Shown one piece after another: positions 35,192 to 44,017 of a stretch of 64,000 bases of DNA; positions within the stretch are counted from its first letter, which is position 1, and every line of letters starts with the position of its first letter. This DNA is from Nocardioides sp. TRM66260-LWL (GTDB lineage Bacteria > Actinomycetota > Actinomycetes > Propionibacteriales > Nocardioidaceae). Location: positions 248,001 through 312,000 of the forward strand of contig NZ_JAIQZK010000001.1 of assembly GCF_020075545.1 (NCBI RefSeq), read 5' to 3'. The notes beneath the pieces were generated by a model, which was not told the DNA's origin, did no database searches, and was given only the letters and a program-made list of their open reading frames with translations. Position numbers and translations under genes: made by a program.

Positions 35192-36208
35192 TCAGCGCGC
35201 GAGCACGCGCAGCACGAGGTCGCGGGTGACCGCGCCGAGCGTGGTGCCCGAGAGGGTGCAGGCGAACGGCATCACCGAGGTCTCGGTGGTGCCCGGGGTG
35301 ATCGCGGTCTCGAGCAGCACGTAGCCGCCGTCGGCGTCGACGATGAAGTCCGAGCGCGAGACGTCGGCCAGGCCGAGCACGCGGTGGGCGTCGCAGGCGG
35401 CGCGGCCGAGCTGCTCGATCAGCGTCTCGGGCAGCGCCGGGCGGTCCAGCGAGACGAACTCGGCGGTGTAGCGGGCGGAGAAGTCGAACTCGTGGCCCTT
35501 CTCGTAGGCCACCTCCACCGGCGTCAGGGCGCGCGGCCCGTCGGCGTCCTCGACCACCACCACCGACACGTCGACGCCGTCGTGGAAGCGCTCGATCAGG
35601 GCGTCCTCGCCGTAGGCGTAGCACCCGACGAGCGCGGAGGGCAGCGCCGAGAGGCCGTCGACGCCGGTGACGCCGAGCGCGGAGCCGCAGCGGGTGGGCT
35701 TGACGACGACCCGCTCGCCGAGCTGGCCCATCACGTGCTCCATCAGCGCGGCAGCCCCGACGTCGCGGAAGGTCTGGGCCGACAGCCCGACGCTCTCGGG
35801 CACCGGGATGCCGGCGCGGCGCAGCAGCTCGCGGGCGGTGCCCTTGTCCCACGCGACCCGGCAGGCGTTGCTCGAGGAGCCGACGTAGGGGAGGCCGATC
35901 AGCTCCAGCAGCGTCTGGATCTCGCCGTCCTCGCCGAACTGGCCGTGCAGGGCGGGCACGGCGGCGACCACCTTGTCGCGCTCGAGCGCGGCCATCAGCG
36001 CCCGGTCGAAGTCGTAGGCCTGCGCCTCGACGCCCGCCGCGCGCAGCTCGCGCACGAGGTTGCGACCCGAGGCCAGCGAGACGTCGCGCTCGTGGCTGAG
36101 GCCGCCGGCGATGACGGCGACGGGGCCGCGCAGCTCGGGGGCGGGCCGGGGGGCCGACGCCTCGGTCGCGGGGGTCTCGGGGGCGGCGTGCGGGCTCGCG
36201 GAGCTCAT
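35192..36208 (-). CDS. Second D-alanine--D-alanine ligase family protein, altered metal site
   Basis: The 338-residue ATP-grasp protein has VAVIAGGLSHERDVSLASGR, HGQFGEDGEIQTLLELIGLP, VVKPTRCGSALGVTGV and FDFSARYTAEFVSL, so it is a Ddl homologue. Where Ddl proteins read (L/N)-E-(V/I)-N-T-x-P-G, this one reads LLETAITPGTTETS: the Glu is kept but the second metal ligand Asn is Ala. It may work on another substrate, be a weak ligase or be regulatory. It converges with ddl three bases away and forms a minus-strand operon with the Lrp-type gene and the DUF3515 lipoprotein gene. Confidence 0.82.
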   Translation of the reverse strand: MSSASPHAAPETPATEASAPRPAPELRGPVAVIAGGLSHERDVSLASGRNLVRELRAAGVEAQAYDFDRALMAALERDKVVAAVPALHGQFGEDGEIQTLLELIGLPYVGSSSNACRVAWDKGTARELLRRAGIPVPESVGLSAQTFRDVGAAALMEHVMGQLGERVVVKPTRCGSALGVTGVDGLSALPSALVGCYAYGEDALIERFHDGVDVSVVVVEDADGPRALTPVEVAYEKGHEFDFSARYTAEFVSLDRPALPETLIEQLGRAACDAHRVLGLADVSRSDFIVDADGGYVLLETAITPGTTETSVMPFACTLSGTTLGAVTRDLVLRVLAR

Positions 36209-36251
36209 GGGGCCAGCGTCCCACACGCGGGGCGCGCGTCCCGGCGAGGGC

Positions 36252-36746
36252 TCAGCGGCAGGGCTGCACCAGCCGCAGGCGCGCGCGCACGGGGTCGGCG
36301 AGGTCGGAGAGCGCCAGCAGGCTGACGTCGCCCCGGTACGCGGCGGGCACCCGCAGGCTGACCCGCGGCCGGAAGCCCACGGCGGTCGCGGTGAGGTCCT
36401 GGCTGGAGTCGGCGTACTCGCCCGGAGGCACGTACCAGCCGACGCCGCGGATCTCCTCGCACCCCGACACCGAGGTGAAGTCGTCGGGCTGCGGGGCGCC
36501 GCAGGTGAGCACCAGGCCGTCGCCCCACGCCCGCGCGGGGGCGTCGGAGGGCGAGACGTCACGCCGGTCGAGGTCGGCCAGCCGCTCCGGCAGGGCGTCG
36601 AGCAGGGCCCGGCAGGCCGCCGCGTCGGCGTCGTCGAGCCGGGGGACGTCGACGTCGATCGCGTCGGCCCCGCAGCCGGCCAGCGCCGGCGCCAGGAGCA
36701 GCGCCGTGACGGCGGCCAGCGCTGCGGCGCGCCTGCGGGGGCGCAT
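36252..36746 (-). CDS. DUF3515 family lipoprotein
   Basis: The 164-residue protein has a signal peptide with lipobox LAGC (Cys near residue 25), so it is a membrane-anchored exported lipoprotein. The mature part holds ACRALLDALPERLADL, VLTCGAP and GVGWYVPP, marks of the actinobacterial DUF3515 family, usually found beside ddl and thiL as here. Function unknown; the neighbourhood hints at the cell envelope. It starts two bases after the Lrp-type gene ends. Confidence 0.85.
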   Translation of the reverse strand: MRPRRRAAALAAVTALLLAPALAGCGADAIDVDVPRLDDADAAACRALLDALPERLADLDRRDVSPSDAPARAWGDGLVLTCGAPQPDDFTSVSGCEEIRGVGWYVPPGEYADSSQDLTATAVGFRPRVSLRVPAAYRGDVSLLALSDLADPVRARLRLVQPCR

Positions 36747-36748
36747 GC

Positions 36749-36985
36749 TCAGATGTGGACGACCGGGCAGGTCAGGGTGCGGGTGATGCCGTCGAGGGTC
36801 TGCACCTTGGCCACCACCAGCCGGCCGAGCTCGTCGACGTCGCTGGCCTCGGCGCGCACGATGACGTCGTAGGGGCCGGTGACGTCCTCGGCGAGGGTGA
36901 CGCCCTGGATCTGCGCGATCGCGGCGGCCACCTCGGCGGCCTTGCCGACGTCGGTCTGGATCAGGATGTAGGCCTGGACGGTCAT
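36749..36985 (-). CDS. Stand-alone Lrp/AsnC ligand-binding (RAM) domain protein
   Basis: This 78-residue protein (MTVQAYILIQTDVGKAAEVA ... TLTCPVVHI) is a RAM domain without the helix-turn-helix of full Lrp proteins. Such small proteins bind amino acids and assemble into rings, and some modify the action of full Lrp regulators. ATG with GGGAG ribosome site. A CTAGGTT sequence on the minus strand at about 37083-37089 may be its -10 box. First gene of the operon with the DUF3515 lipoprotein and the second Ddl-like gene. Confidence 0.87.
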   Translation of the reverse strand: MTVQAYILIQTDVGKAAEVAAAIAQIQGVTLAEDVTGPYDVIVRAEASDVDELGRLVVAKVQTLDGITRTLTCPVVHI

Positions 36986-37171
36986 GCGGACTCCCTTGTC
37001 TGCCTGGGCTGCGCCGTGGAGCGGTGGTGCGCCGAGCCGGCGGCGCCGGTGCGCAGAGGACGGCCCGAGCCGCCCGGCGCTCAACCTAGCGCGGGCCTCG
37101 CCGCACGCGGAACTCAGCGCCCCGCGCCGGACGGGTGGGGTGGCCTGGTGGCGGCATGGTGGGATGGCGCC

Positions 37172-38146
37172 ATGCCCGTGCCCCCGCCCGTGCCGCGCGA
37201 CGCGACCCTCGCCGAGGTCGGCGAGTTCGGCCTGATCGACGCCCTCACCGCGCTGCTGCCGCAGGGCGAGCACGTGTTGATCGGCCCCGGCGACGACGCC
37301 GCCCTGCTGCGCCTGCGCCAGGGGCACGCGGTCGTCTCCACCGACCTCATGGTCGAGGGCCGGCACTTCCGACGCGACTGGGCCGAGGCCTCCGACATCG
37401 GTCGCCGGGCCGCCGCGCAGAACCTCGCCGACATCGCCGCGATGGGCGGGCGCCCGCACAGCCTGACCCTGGGCCTCGCCGCGCCCGCCGACCTGCCGGC
37501 CGGCTGGGTGCTCGACCTCGTACGCGGGTTCGCCGAGGAGTGCGCCTCCGTCGGCGCCAGCGTCGTCGGGGGCGACGTCACCCGGGCCGAGGAGGTCGTG
37601 CTGGCGGTCACCGTGCTGGGCGCGTGCACCGTGGCGCCGGTCGTCCGCTCGGGCGCTCGCGCGGGCGACGTGCTGGCGCTGTGCGGCCGGCAGGGCTGGG
37701 CCGCTGCCGGACTTGCCGTGCTCGGCCGCGGGTTCCGCTCGCCGCGGGCCGTGGTCGAGGCCTACCGGCGGCCCGAGCCGCCGTACGCCGCCGGACCGCA
37801 GGCCGCCGACGCCGGCGCGACCGCCATGATCGACGTCTCCGACGGGCTGCTCGCCGAGGCCGCCCACCTGGCCTCGGCCTCCGGCGTGACGATCGACGTC
37901 CGGACGTCGGCGCTCGTCGTCGACGAGCCGCTGCACGCCGTCGGCGCGGCCCTCGGCCTGGAGCCGCTGTCGTTCGTGCTCACCGGCGGCGACGACCACG
38001 CGCTGCTCGCCACCTTCCCGCCCGACGTCGCGCTGCCGGAGGGCTGGCGCTCGATCGGCACGGTCGGCGGGGTCGGCGAGGACGGGCCGCGGGTCACGGT
38101 CGACGGGCTCGTGCCCGAGGGTCCGGGCGGGTGGACCCACTTCTGA
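37172..38146 (+). CDS. thiL: Thiamine-monophosphate kinase
   Basis: ThiL phosphorylates thiamine monophosphate to TPP, the ligand of the riboswitch that controls thiMED in this window. The 324-residue protein has EFGLIDAL, IGPGDDAALL, STDLMVEGRHFRRDW, NLADIAAMGG and MIDVSDGLLAEAAHLA in the proper order. ATG start; TGGGAT lies six bases upstream, so the transcript may be leaderless. It converges on rpmB across a strong two-way hairpin. Confidence 0.94.
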   Translation: MPVPPPVPRDATLAEVGEFGLIDALTALLPQGEHVLIGPGDDAALLRLRQGHAVVSTDLMVEGRHFRRDWAEASDIGRRAAAQNLADIAAMGGRPHSLTLGLAAPADLPAGWVLDLVRGFAEECASVGASVVGGDVTRAEEVVLAVTVLGACTVAPVVRSGARAGDVLALCGRQGWAAAGLAVLGRGFRSPRAVVEAYRRPEPPYAAGPQAADAGATAMIDVSDGLLAEAAHLASASGVTIDVRTSALVVDEPLHAVGAALGLEPLSFVLTGGDDHALLATFPPDVALPEGWRSIGTVGGVGEDGPRVTVDGLVPEGPGGWTHF

Positions 38147-38181
38147 GCCCGACCCCGGGAGGGCTCCCGCGCCGGAGACGA

Positions 38182-38219
38182 CGGACGGGCCGCCTCCCCG
38201 AGGGGAGACGGCCCGTCCG
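38182..38219. terminator. Bidirectional hairpin terminator between thiL and rpmB
   Basis: Eleven perfect pairs (CGGACGGGCCG with its complement) enclose a smaller CTCCCC/GGGGAG inverted repeat. It lies between the two convergent stop codons, 36 bases after thiL and 18 after rpmB. Confidence 0.8.
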
Positions 38220-38237
38220 GACGTCAGGACTGCGAGG

Positions 38238-38423
38238 TCAGCGGCTGACCTTGCCGGCCTTGATGCAGCCGGTGCAGACGTTCATGCGCTTCGGGGTGCC
38301 GTTGACGGTGGCCCGCACGCGCTGGATGTTGGGGTTGAAGCGACGCTTCGTGATCTTGCGCGACCAGGGGCGGTTGTTGCCGAAGCCCGGCTTCTTGGCG
38401 CAGATGTCGCAGACGGCAGCCAC
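38238..38423 (-). CDS. rpmB: 50S ribosomal protein L28
   Basis: The 61-residue protein begins AAVCDICAKKPGFGNN and ends TGCIKAGKVSR. The CDIC and CTGC pairs make this the zinc-binding (C+) form of L28. Many actinobacteria also carry a second, Cys-free L28 in a zinc-regulated locus; none is in this window. GTG start with AGGAGT ribosome site. It is divergent from the DAK2 gene. Confidence 0.96.
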   Translation of the reverse strand: MAAVCDICAKKPGFGNNRPWSRKITKRRFNPNIQRVRATVNGTPKRMNVCTGCIKAGKVSR

Positions 38424-38560
38424 CGTGTACTCCTGAGTGATCGGGAAAATGAGGTCGAGTCGCGCCCGCCTCCGGCTCGCGGGCCGGGGCCCGGAGGTGG
38501 CGGGCAACCGGATGAGGCTATCCGAAGCGCCGGGGCCGGGGCGAATCGTCGTCGATGGCC

Positions 38561-38566
38561 TAGTCT
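38561..38566 (+). promoter_or_regulatory. Candidate -10 box (TAGTCT) for the DAK2-recG-rsmD-coaD operon
   Basis: TAGTCT lies 56 bases before the GTG at 38622. The spacing implies a leader of about 45 bases. No clear -35 is visible. Confidence 0.4.
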
Positions 38567-38621
38567 CGCGCGGGCGGGGTCGAGCCGGGCTCCGCGCAGG
38601 TGCGGTGCAGGAGGTGCGGGC

Positions 38622-40562
38622 GTGACCACGGGCGACGTCGAGCCGCGCGGCGGGGTGCAGGCGCACGTGGTCGGCAGCTTCGTCGACCTCGCCGCCGACG
38701 CGCTCGCGGAGGCCCGCGAGGAGGTCGACGCCCTCAACGTCTACCCGGTGCCCGACGGCGACACCGGCACCAACATGTACCTCACGGTGATCGCCGCCCG
38801 CGACGCGCTGCGCCAGGCCCGCCACGAGCTGCGCTACCGCGGCGTTGCCGAGTCGCACCCCGAGCACCTCGACGCCCTGCTGGAGGCCCTCGCCCGGGGC
38901 GCGCTCCTCGGCGCCCGGGGCAACTCCGGCGTGATCGTCAGCGAGATGCTGCGCGCGGTCTGCCGACGGCTGGCCCGCGCCACCGCGCAGGAGCGCAACG
39001 CGCAGGTGCTCGCGGAGTCCCTCGACCACGCGAGCCGCGCCGCCGACGCCGCCGTCGGGACGCCCGTCGAGGGCACGATGCTCACCGTCGCCCGGGCCGC
39101 CGCCGCGGCTGGGCTGGAGGCGGCCGCCGCGCCGGGCGCCCGCGGCGGCGACGTCTTCACCGCCGCGGCCGCCGCCGCGCGGGCCGCGCTGGCCCGCACG
39201 CCCGAGCAGCTCGAGGCGCTGCGGCTCGCGGGCGTCGTCGACGCCGGGGGCCGGGGCTTCTGCGTCATCCTCGACGCCGCCGAGACCGCCCTCACCGGGC
39301 GCCGTCCGGTGCCGCAGCCCGCCCGCCTCGGTCGGCACACGATCCCCGTGCCGCACCGGCCCACCGGCGACGCCGGCGACCTCGTCCCGGGCGGACCCGC
39401 CTACGAGGTGATGTACCTGCTGGACGCGCCGGCCGAGCGGATCGGCCCGCTCAAGGCGGCCCTCGGGGCGCTGGGCGACAGCCTGGTCGTGGTGGGCGAC
39501 GAGTCGCTGTGGAACGTGCACGTGCACGTCGACGACGTCGGCGCGGCGCTCGAGGCGGGCATCGAGGCGGGGCGCCCGCACCGCATCCGGGTCACCCACT
39601 TCGCCGACCAGGTCGCCGCCGGCCCCGCGGCGGCCGACGCGGCACCGGGCGAGGCTCCCGCCGAGCGTCCCGAGCGTCCCGAGCGTCCCGAGCGTCCCGA
39701 GCGTCCCGAGCGTCCCGAGCGCCCGGCGTCGGTGCCCGCCGCCGTCGGCCGCGTCGTCGGCCGTGCGGTCAGCTCGGTCAGCGGCCTGGTCGCCCGCGGC
39801 GGCGCGCACGCCCCGACGGGTCCGCTGCCGGCGCCGGTGCCGGCGCCCCCGGCGTCCGGCGCGCCCGCAGAGACGGCGCCGTCCGTGGCCCGGGAGGGAC
39901 GCCGGGTGGTCGCCGTGGCGGCCGGCCCCGGTCTGCGGGCGGTCTTCGAGGAGGCCGGAGCGGTCGTCGTCGAGTCCGGCCCCGGCCGCCGTCCCTCCAC
40001 GGGTGAGGTGCTCGCCGCGATCCGCGCCTGCGGCACCCGCGAGGTCGTCGTGCTGCCGAACGACCCCGACTCCGTGCGCGTCGCCCAGCTGGCCGCGGGC
40101 ACCGCCACCCACGACCTCGGGCTGACGGTCGCCGTCATCCCGACCCGTGCCCAGGTGCAGGGGCTGGCCGCGCTGGCCGTCCACGAGCCGGGTCGCGCCT
40201 TCGACCGCGACGTCCTGGAGATGACGGCCACCTCGCGGCAGGTGCGCCACGGCGGCGTCACCCGCGCGGCCCGCACCGCCATGACGATGGCCGGCCCGTG
40301 CGAGGCCGGCGACGCGCTGGGCATCGTCGCCGGCGACTTCGCCGTCGTCGGCGCCGAGGTCGACGAGGTCGCCCGCGAGGTGCTGCGGCGGCTCCTCGGC
40401 GGCGGCGGCGAGCTCGTCACCCTGGTCTCCGGCGGCGGTCCGGACGACGCCGCGCTCGCCGAGGGCTGCGCGGCCTGGCTGGAGCGCGAGTTCCCGGTCG
40501 TCGACGTCGTCGTCTACGCGGGCGGGCAGGAGCGCTACCCGCTGCTGGTGTCGGTCGAGTGA
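38622..40562 (+). CDS. DAK2 domain protein (fatty-acid kinase FakA/YloV-like)
   Basis: The 646-residue protein has a DhaL/DAK2 nucleotide domain at about 1-205 with VYPVPDGDTGTNMYLT (Mg-ATP Asp residues) and ARGNSGVIVSEML. A middle part (VMYLLDAP...LGDSLVVVGDESLWNVHVHV) follows, then a DegV-like C-terminal half. This matches FakA/YloV proteins, which phosphorylate fatty acids held by a FakB partner; no fakB gene is nearby. Between the middle and C-terminal parts lies a disordered ERP-repeat and Pro/Ala-rich linker (about residues 345-420). It overlaps recG by four bases, an arrangement common in actinobacteria. Confidence 0.87.
   Translation: MTTGDVEPRGGVQAHVVGSFVDLAADALAEAREEVDALNVYPVPDGDTGTNMYLTVIAARDALRQARHELRYRGVAESHPEHLDALLEALARGALLGARGNSGVIVSEMLRAVCRRLARATAQERNAQVLAESLDHASRAADAAVGTPVEGTMLTVARAAAAAGLEAAAAPGARGGDVFTAAAAAARAALARTPEQLEALRLAGVVDAGGRGFCVILDAAETALTGRRPVPQPARLGRHTIPVPHRPTGDAGDLVPGGPAYEVMYLLDAPAERIGPLKAALGALGDSLVVVGDESLWNVHVHVDDVGAALEAGIEAGRPHRIRVTHFADQVAAGPAAADAAPGEAPAERPERPERPERPERPERPERPASVPAAVGRVVGRAVSSVSGLVARGGAHAPTGPLPAPVPAPPASGAPAETAPSVAREGRRVVAVAAGPGLRAVFEEAGAVVVESGPGRRPSTGEVLAAIRACGTREVVVLPNDPDSVRVAQLAAGTATHDLGLTVAVIPTRAQVQGLAALAVHEPGRAFDRDVLEMTATSRQVRHGGVTRAARTAMTMAGPCEAGDALGIVAGDFAVVGAEVDEVAREVLRRLLGGGGELVTLVSGGGPDDAALAEGCAAWLEREFPVVDVVVYAGGQERYPLLVSVE
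39663..39725 (+). repeat. Seven 9-base tandem repeats coding Glu-Arg-Pro
   Basis: GAGCGTCCC is present six times exactly, followed by one variant (GAGCGCCCG), coding (ERP)6 and ERP. It lies in the linker of the DAK2 protein, where length changes in steps of three residues would be tolerated. Confidence 0.95.
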
Positions 40563-42826
40563 TCGGCCTGGACTCCCCGGTCGACGCCGTCCTCGGCGAC
40601 GTCCGCAAGGCGCAGAAGAAGCGCGACGCCATCGTCGAGCGCCTGGGCCTGGCTACCGTCGGCGACCTGCTGCACCACCTGCCCCGCCGCTACCTCAAGA
40701 CCGGCGAGCTCACCGAGGTCGCCGCGCTCGAGGAGGGCGAGATGATCACGGTCATCGGCGAGATCCGGGGCATCGAGGCGCACTCCTACACCGACCGCCG
40801 CACCGGCGGCCGCCGCTGGCGCGTCGGGGTCGACGTGGCCACCGACGGCCCCCGCCTGCGGATGACCTTCTTCGCCAAGCACGGCAGCGGCGTCGAGTAC
40901 CACCGCAAGCGGCTGCCGGTCGGTCGACGCGGCATGTTCCAAGGCACGGTCGGCCGGTTCCGCGAGGAGTGGACCCTCACCAACCCCCAGATCGTCCTCT
41001 TCGGCGACGGCGACGGCGACGGCGACGCCGCGAACCTCGCGCTCGGCTCCTTCGGCGAGCTCTACCCGATCTACCCGCTCACCAAGGGCGTCGAGACCTG
41101 GGAGCTGCAGCGCGCCGTCGCCTTCGCGCTGACGGTGCTCGACGACGTCGACGACCCGATCCCGGCGGCGGTGCGCGAGCGGCACGACCTGCCCGACCTG
41201 GTCACGGCGTTCCGCCTCGTGCACCTGCCCCGCACCTACGGCGACGTCACCCGTGGCCAGCGGCGGTTCCGGTTCGAGGAGGCCCTGGTCACCCAGCTGG
41301 TGCTCGGACGACGCCGGCGCGAGCTCGCGCGGGTCGGCGCCCAGGCCCGCGACGGCGGGGACGGCGCGCTGCTCGCGGCGTTCGACGCCCGGCTCCCGTT
41401 CGAGCTCACCGCGGGCCAGCGCGAGGTGGGGGAGCGGATCGCGGCCGACCTCGCCGAGCCGCGGCCGATGAACCGGCTGCTGCAGGGGGAGGTCGGCTCC
41501 GGCAAGACGCTGGTGGCGCTGCGCGCGATGCTGCACGTCGTCGACTCCGGCGGGCAGGCGGCCCTGCTGGCGCCCACCGAGGTGCTGGCCCAGCAGCACC
41601 ACCGCTCGATCACCGCGATGCTCGGCGACCTCGCGGAGGCCGGTCAGCTGACCGCCCCGGCCGCGGCCACCCGCGTCGAGCTGCTCACCGGCTCGATGAC
41701 CAAGGGCCAGCGCACCGCGCCGCTCTCGCGCCTGGCCTCGGGGGAGTCCGGCATCGTGATCGGCACGCACGCGCTGCTCGAGCAGCAGGTGCAGTTCGCC
41801 GATCTCGGCCTGGTGGTCGTCGACGAGCAGCACCGCTTCGGCGTCGAGCAGCGCGCCGCGCTCACCGAGAAGTCCGGGGGCGCCCCGCCGCACGTCCTCG
41901 TCATGACGGCCACGCCGATCCCGCGCACCGTGGCGATGACCGTCTTCGGCGACCTCGAGGTCTCCACCCTGCGCGAGCTCCCCGCGGGCCGGGCGCCGAT
42001 CCAGACCACGGTGGTGCCGCTGGCCGACGCGCCGCACTGGTTCGGCCGGGTGTGGGAGCGCGTGCGCGAGGAGGTCGAGAAGGGCCACCAGGTCTACGTC
42101 GTCTGTCCGCGCATCACCGGCGACGTCGCCGAGCAGGGCGTCCTCGACGACGCCGGCCCCGAGCCGGAGCCGCCCACCGCCCGCGCCAAGCGTCCCGAGA
42201 AGGCCGCCGCGCCGCCGCTGCACGCCGTCGAGGAGGTGCTCGCCGAGCTGTCCTACGACCAGCTCGCGGGGCTCCGGCTCGCGGCGCTGCACGGACGCCT
42301 GCCCGCCGAGGAGAAGGAGCGGACGATGCGCGCCTTCGGTGCCGGCGAGCTCGACGTCCTGGTCTCCACGACGGTCATCGAGGTCGGCGTCGACGTCGCG
42401 AACGCCACCACGATGGTGCTCCTCGACGCCGACCGGTTCGGCGTCTCCCAGCTGCACCAGCTGCGCGGCCGCGTCGGGCGCGGCGGACTGCCCGGGCTCT
42501 GCCTCCTGGTCACCCGCGCCCGCGCCGGCAGCGACGCCCGCGAGCGGCTCGAGGCGGTCGCGGCCACCACCGACGGCTTCGAGCTCAGCCGCGTCGACCT
42601 CCAGATGCGCCGCGAGGGCGACGTGCTCGGACGCTCGCAGTCGGGCTGGCGCTCGAGCCTGCAGAACCTGCGGGTGCTGCGCGACGAGGCCACCATCGTG
42701 GCGGCCCGCGAGGCCGCCGAGACGCTGCTCGACGCCGACGAGGCCCTGCGCTCGACCCCGCGGCTCGCCGCCGCGGTGAGCGACCTCGAGGCCTCGGTCG
42801 CCGCCGAGTTCATGGAGAAGGCGTGA
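40559..42826 (+). CDS. recG: ATP-dependent DNA helicase RecG
   Basis: RecG regresses stalled replication forks and branch-migrates Holliday junctions. The 755-residue protein has a wedge domain (ITVIGEIRGIEAHSY), then helicase motifs LLQGEVGSGKTLVALRAM (Walker A), DEQHRFGVEQR (DEQH box), MTATPIPRT, STTVIEVGVDV and QLRGRVGRG. An unusual acidic GDGDGDGD run from a 6-base DNA repeat lies after the wedge. The GTG overlaps the preceding stop (GTGA) and the 3' end overlaps rsmD, so the operon is tightly coupled. Confidence 0.96.
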   Translation: MIGLDSPVDAVLGDVRKAQKKRDAIVERLGLATVGDLLHHLPRRYLKTGELTEVAALEEGEMITVIGEIRGIEAHSYTDRRTGGRRWRVGVDVATDGPRLRMTFFAKHGSGVEYHRKRLPVGRRGMFQGTVGRFREEWTLTNPQIVLFGDGDGDGDAANLALGSFGELYPIYPLTKGVETWELQRAVAFALTVLDDVDDPIPAAVRERHDLPDLVTAFRLVHLPRTYGDVTRGQRRFRFEEALVTQLVLGRRRRELARVGAQARDGGDGALLAAFDARLPFELTAGQREVGERIAADLAEPRPMNRLLQGEVGSGKTLVALRAMLHVVDSGGQAALLAPTEVLAQQHHRSITAMLGDLAEAGQLTAPAAATRVELLTGSMTKGQRTAPLSRLASGESGIVIGTHALLEQQVQFADLGLVVVDEQHRFGVEQRAALTEKSGGAPPHVLVMTATPIPRTVAMTVFGDLEVSTLRELPAGRAPIQTTVVPLADAPHWFGRVWERVREEVEKGHQVYVVCPRITGDVAEQGVLDDAGPEPEPPTARAKRPEKAAAPPLHAVEEVLAELSYDQLAGLRLAALHGRLPAEEKERTMRAFGAGELDVLVSTTVIEVGVDVANATTMVLLDADRFGVSQLHQLRGRVGRGGLPGLCLLVTRARAGSDARERLEAVAATTDGFELSRVDLQMRREGDVLGRSQSGWRSSLQNLRVLRDEATIVAAREAAETLLDADEALRSTPRLAAAVSDLEASVAAEFMEKA

Positions 42827-43440
42827 CCCGCGTCATCGCCGGCCGCGCCGGCGGACGTCGGCTGCGCACCCCCCAGGGCCGCGAGACCCGGCCGACCACC
42901 GACCGGGTGCGGGAGGCGCTGTTCGCGGCCGTCTCGACCTGGTCGGGGGCGGCCAGCGCCGCGGAGGGCCTGCGCGGGCTGCGCGTCCTCGACCTCTACG
43001 CCGGCTCCGGCGCGCTCGGGCTGGAGGCGTGGTCGCGGGGGGCGGGGACCGTGACGCTGGTCGAGTCCGACCGCCGCACGGCCGCGGTGGTCCTCGCCAA
43101 CGCCCGGGAGCTCGGGGCCGACGGTGAGGCCCGCGTGGTCACGGCCGCGGTCGCGACGTTCCTCGCCCGCGGCGTCGACGGCGCGCCGTACGACGTCGTG
43201 CTGAGCGACCCGCCCTACCCGCTGGGCGAGGACGCCCTGGCCGCGGACCTGCGGCTGCTGGTGGAGCAGGGGTGGCTGGCGTCCAGCGCGCTGGTCGTCG
43301 TGGAGCGGTCCTCCCGCTCGCCGGAGCCGCGCTGGCCGGGCGGGCTCGTCGACGTCGAGCGCCGCCCGTACGGTGAGACCGCCCTGTGGTTCGCCCACAC
43401 CCCCGCCGGCGACACCGGCCCGTCCCCCGAGGAGCCCTGA
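42823..43440 (+). CDS. rsmD: 16S rRNA (guanine966-N2)-methyltransferase
   Basis: RsmD methylates G966 of 16S rRNA. The 205-residue protein starts [14 protein letters not shown], has TRPTTDRVREALF, the SAM loop VLDLYAGSGALGLEAWSRGA and the catalytic DPPYPLG motif. GTG start overlaps the recG stop. coaD follows after three bases, the usual rsmD-coaD pair. Confidence 0.95.
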   Translation: MTRVIAGRAGGRRLRTPQGRETRPTTDRVREALFAAVSTWSGAASAAEGLRGLRVLDLYAGSGALGLEAWSRGAGTVTLVESDRRTAAVVLANARELGADGEARVVTAAVATFLARGVDGAPYDVVLSDPPYPLGEDALAADLRLLVEQGWLASSALVVVERSSRSPEPRWPGGLVDVERRPYGETALWFAHTPAGDTGPSPEEP

Positions 43441-43443
43441 GCC

Positions 43444-43926
43444 GTGCGCGCCGTCTGCCCCGGATCCTTCGATCCCGTCACCCTGGGCCACCTCGACGTG
43501 GTCACCCGCGCCACCAAGGTCTTCGAGGAGGTCGTCGTCGCCGTCGGCGTCAACCGCTCGAAGTCGCGCCTCTTCGAGCCCGAGGAGCGGCTCGACATGC
43601 TCCGCGAGGCCACCGCCGACCTGCCGAGCGTCCGGGTCGAGGGGTTCACCGGCCTGCTCACCGACTTCTGCACCGCGCACGGCGTCGACGCCATCGTCAA
43701 GGGCCTGCGCAGCGGCGGCGACTACGAGTACGAGCTGGCGATGGCGCAGATGAACGCCCACCTCACCGGGGTCGAGACGGTGTGGCTGCCGACGTCGCCG
43801 AGCCTCTCCTACGTCTCCTCCAGCCTGGTCAAGGAGGTCGCGGCCCTCGGCGGCGACGTCGCGGCGCTGCTGCCGGGCTTCGTCCACGAGCGGCTGCTCG
43901 CCCGGCTCGCCGAGCGGGCGGGGTGA
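43444..43926 (+). CDS. coaD: Phosphopantetheine adenylyltransferase
   Basis: CoaD makes dephospho-CoA from 4'-phosphopantetheine and ATP. The 160-residue protein has CPGSFDPVTLGHLDVV (the HxGH-type nucleotide motif), VKGLRSGGDYEYELAMAQMN and SPSLSYVSSSLVKEVA. GTG start three bases after rsmD. A canonical terminator follows 2 bases after the stop. Confidence 0.97.
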   Translation: MRAVCPGSFDPVTLGHLDVVTRATKVFEEVVVAVGVNRSKSRLFEPEERLDMLREATADLPSVRVEGFTGLLTDFCTAHGVDAIVKGLRSGGDYEYELAMAQMNAHLTGVETVWLPTSPSLSYVSSSLVKEVAALGGDVAALLPGFVHERLLARLAERAG

Positions 43927-43928
43927 GG

Positions 43929-43952
43929 CGTCCCTCGCGCGGGGGACGTTTT
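43929..43952 (+). terminator. Intrinsic terminator after coaD
   Basis: An eight-pair stem (CGTCCCTC with GGGGGACG, one G-T pair) closes a GCGC loop and is followed directly by TTTT. This is the only classical stem-plus-T-run terminator I see in the window. Confidence 0.8.
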
Positions 43953-44017
43953 GCCGCCCCGTCCCGCCGGGCGTTACGCTTCCCGACGATCTGTCGCACC
44001 GGACCGGAAGTGATCCC

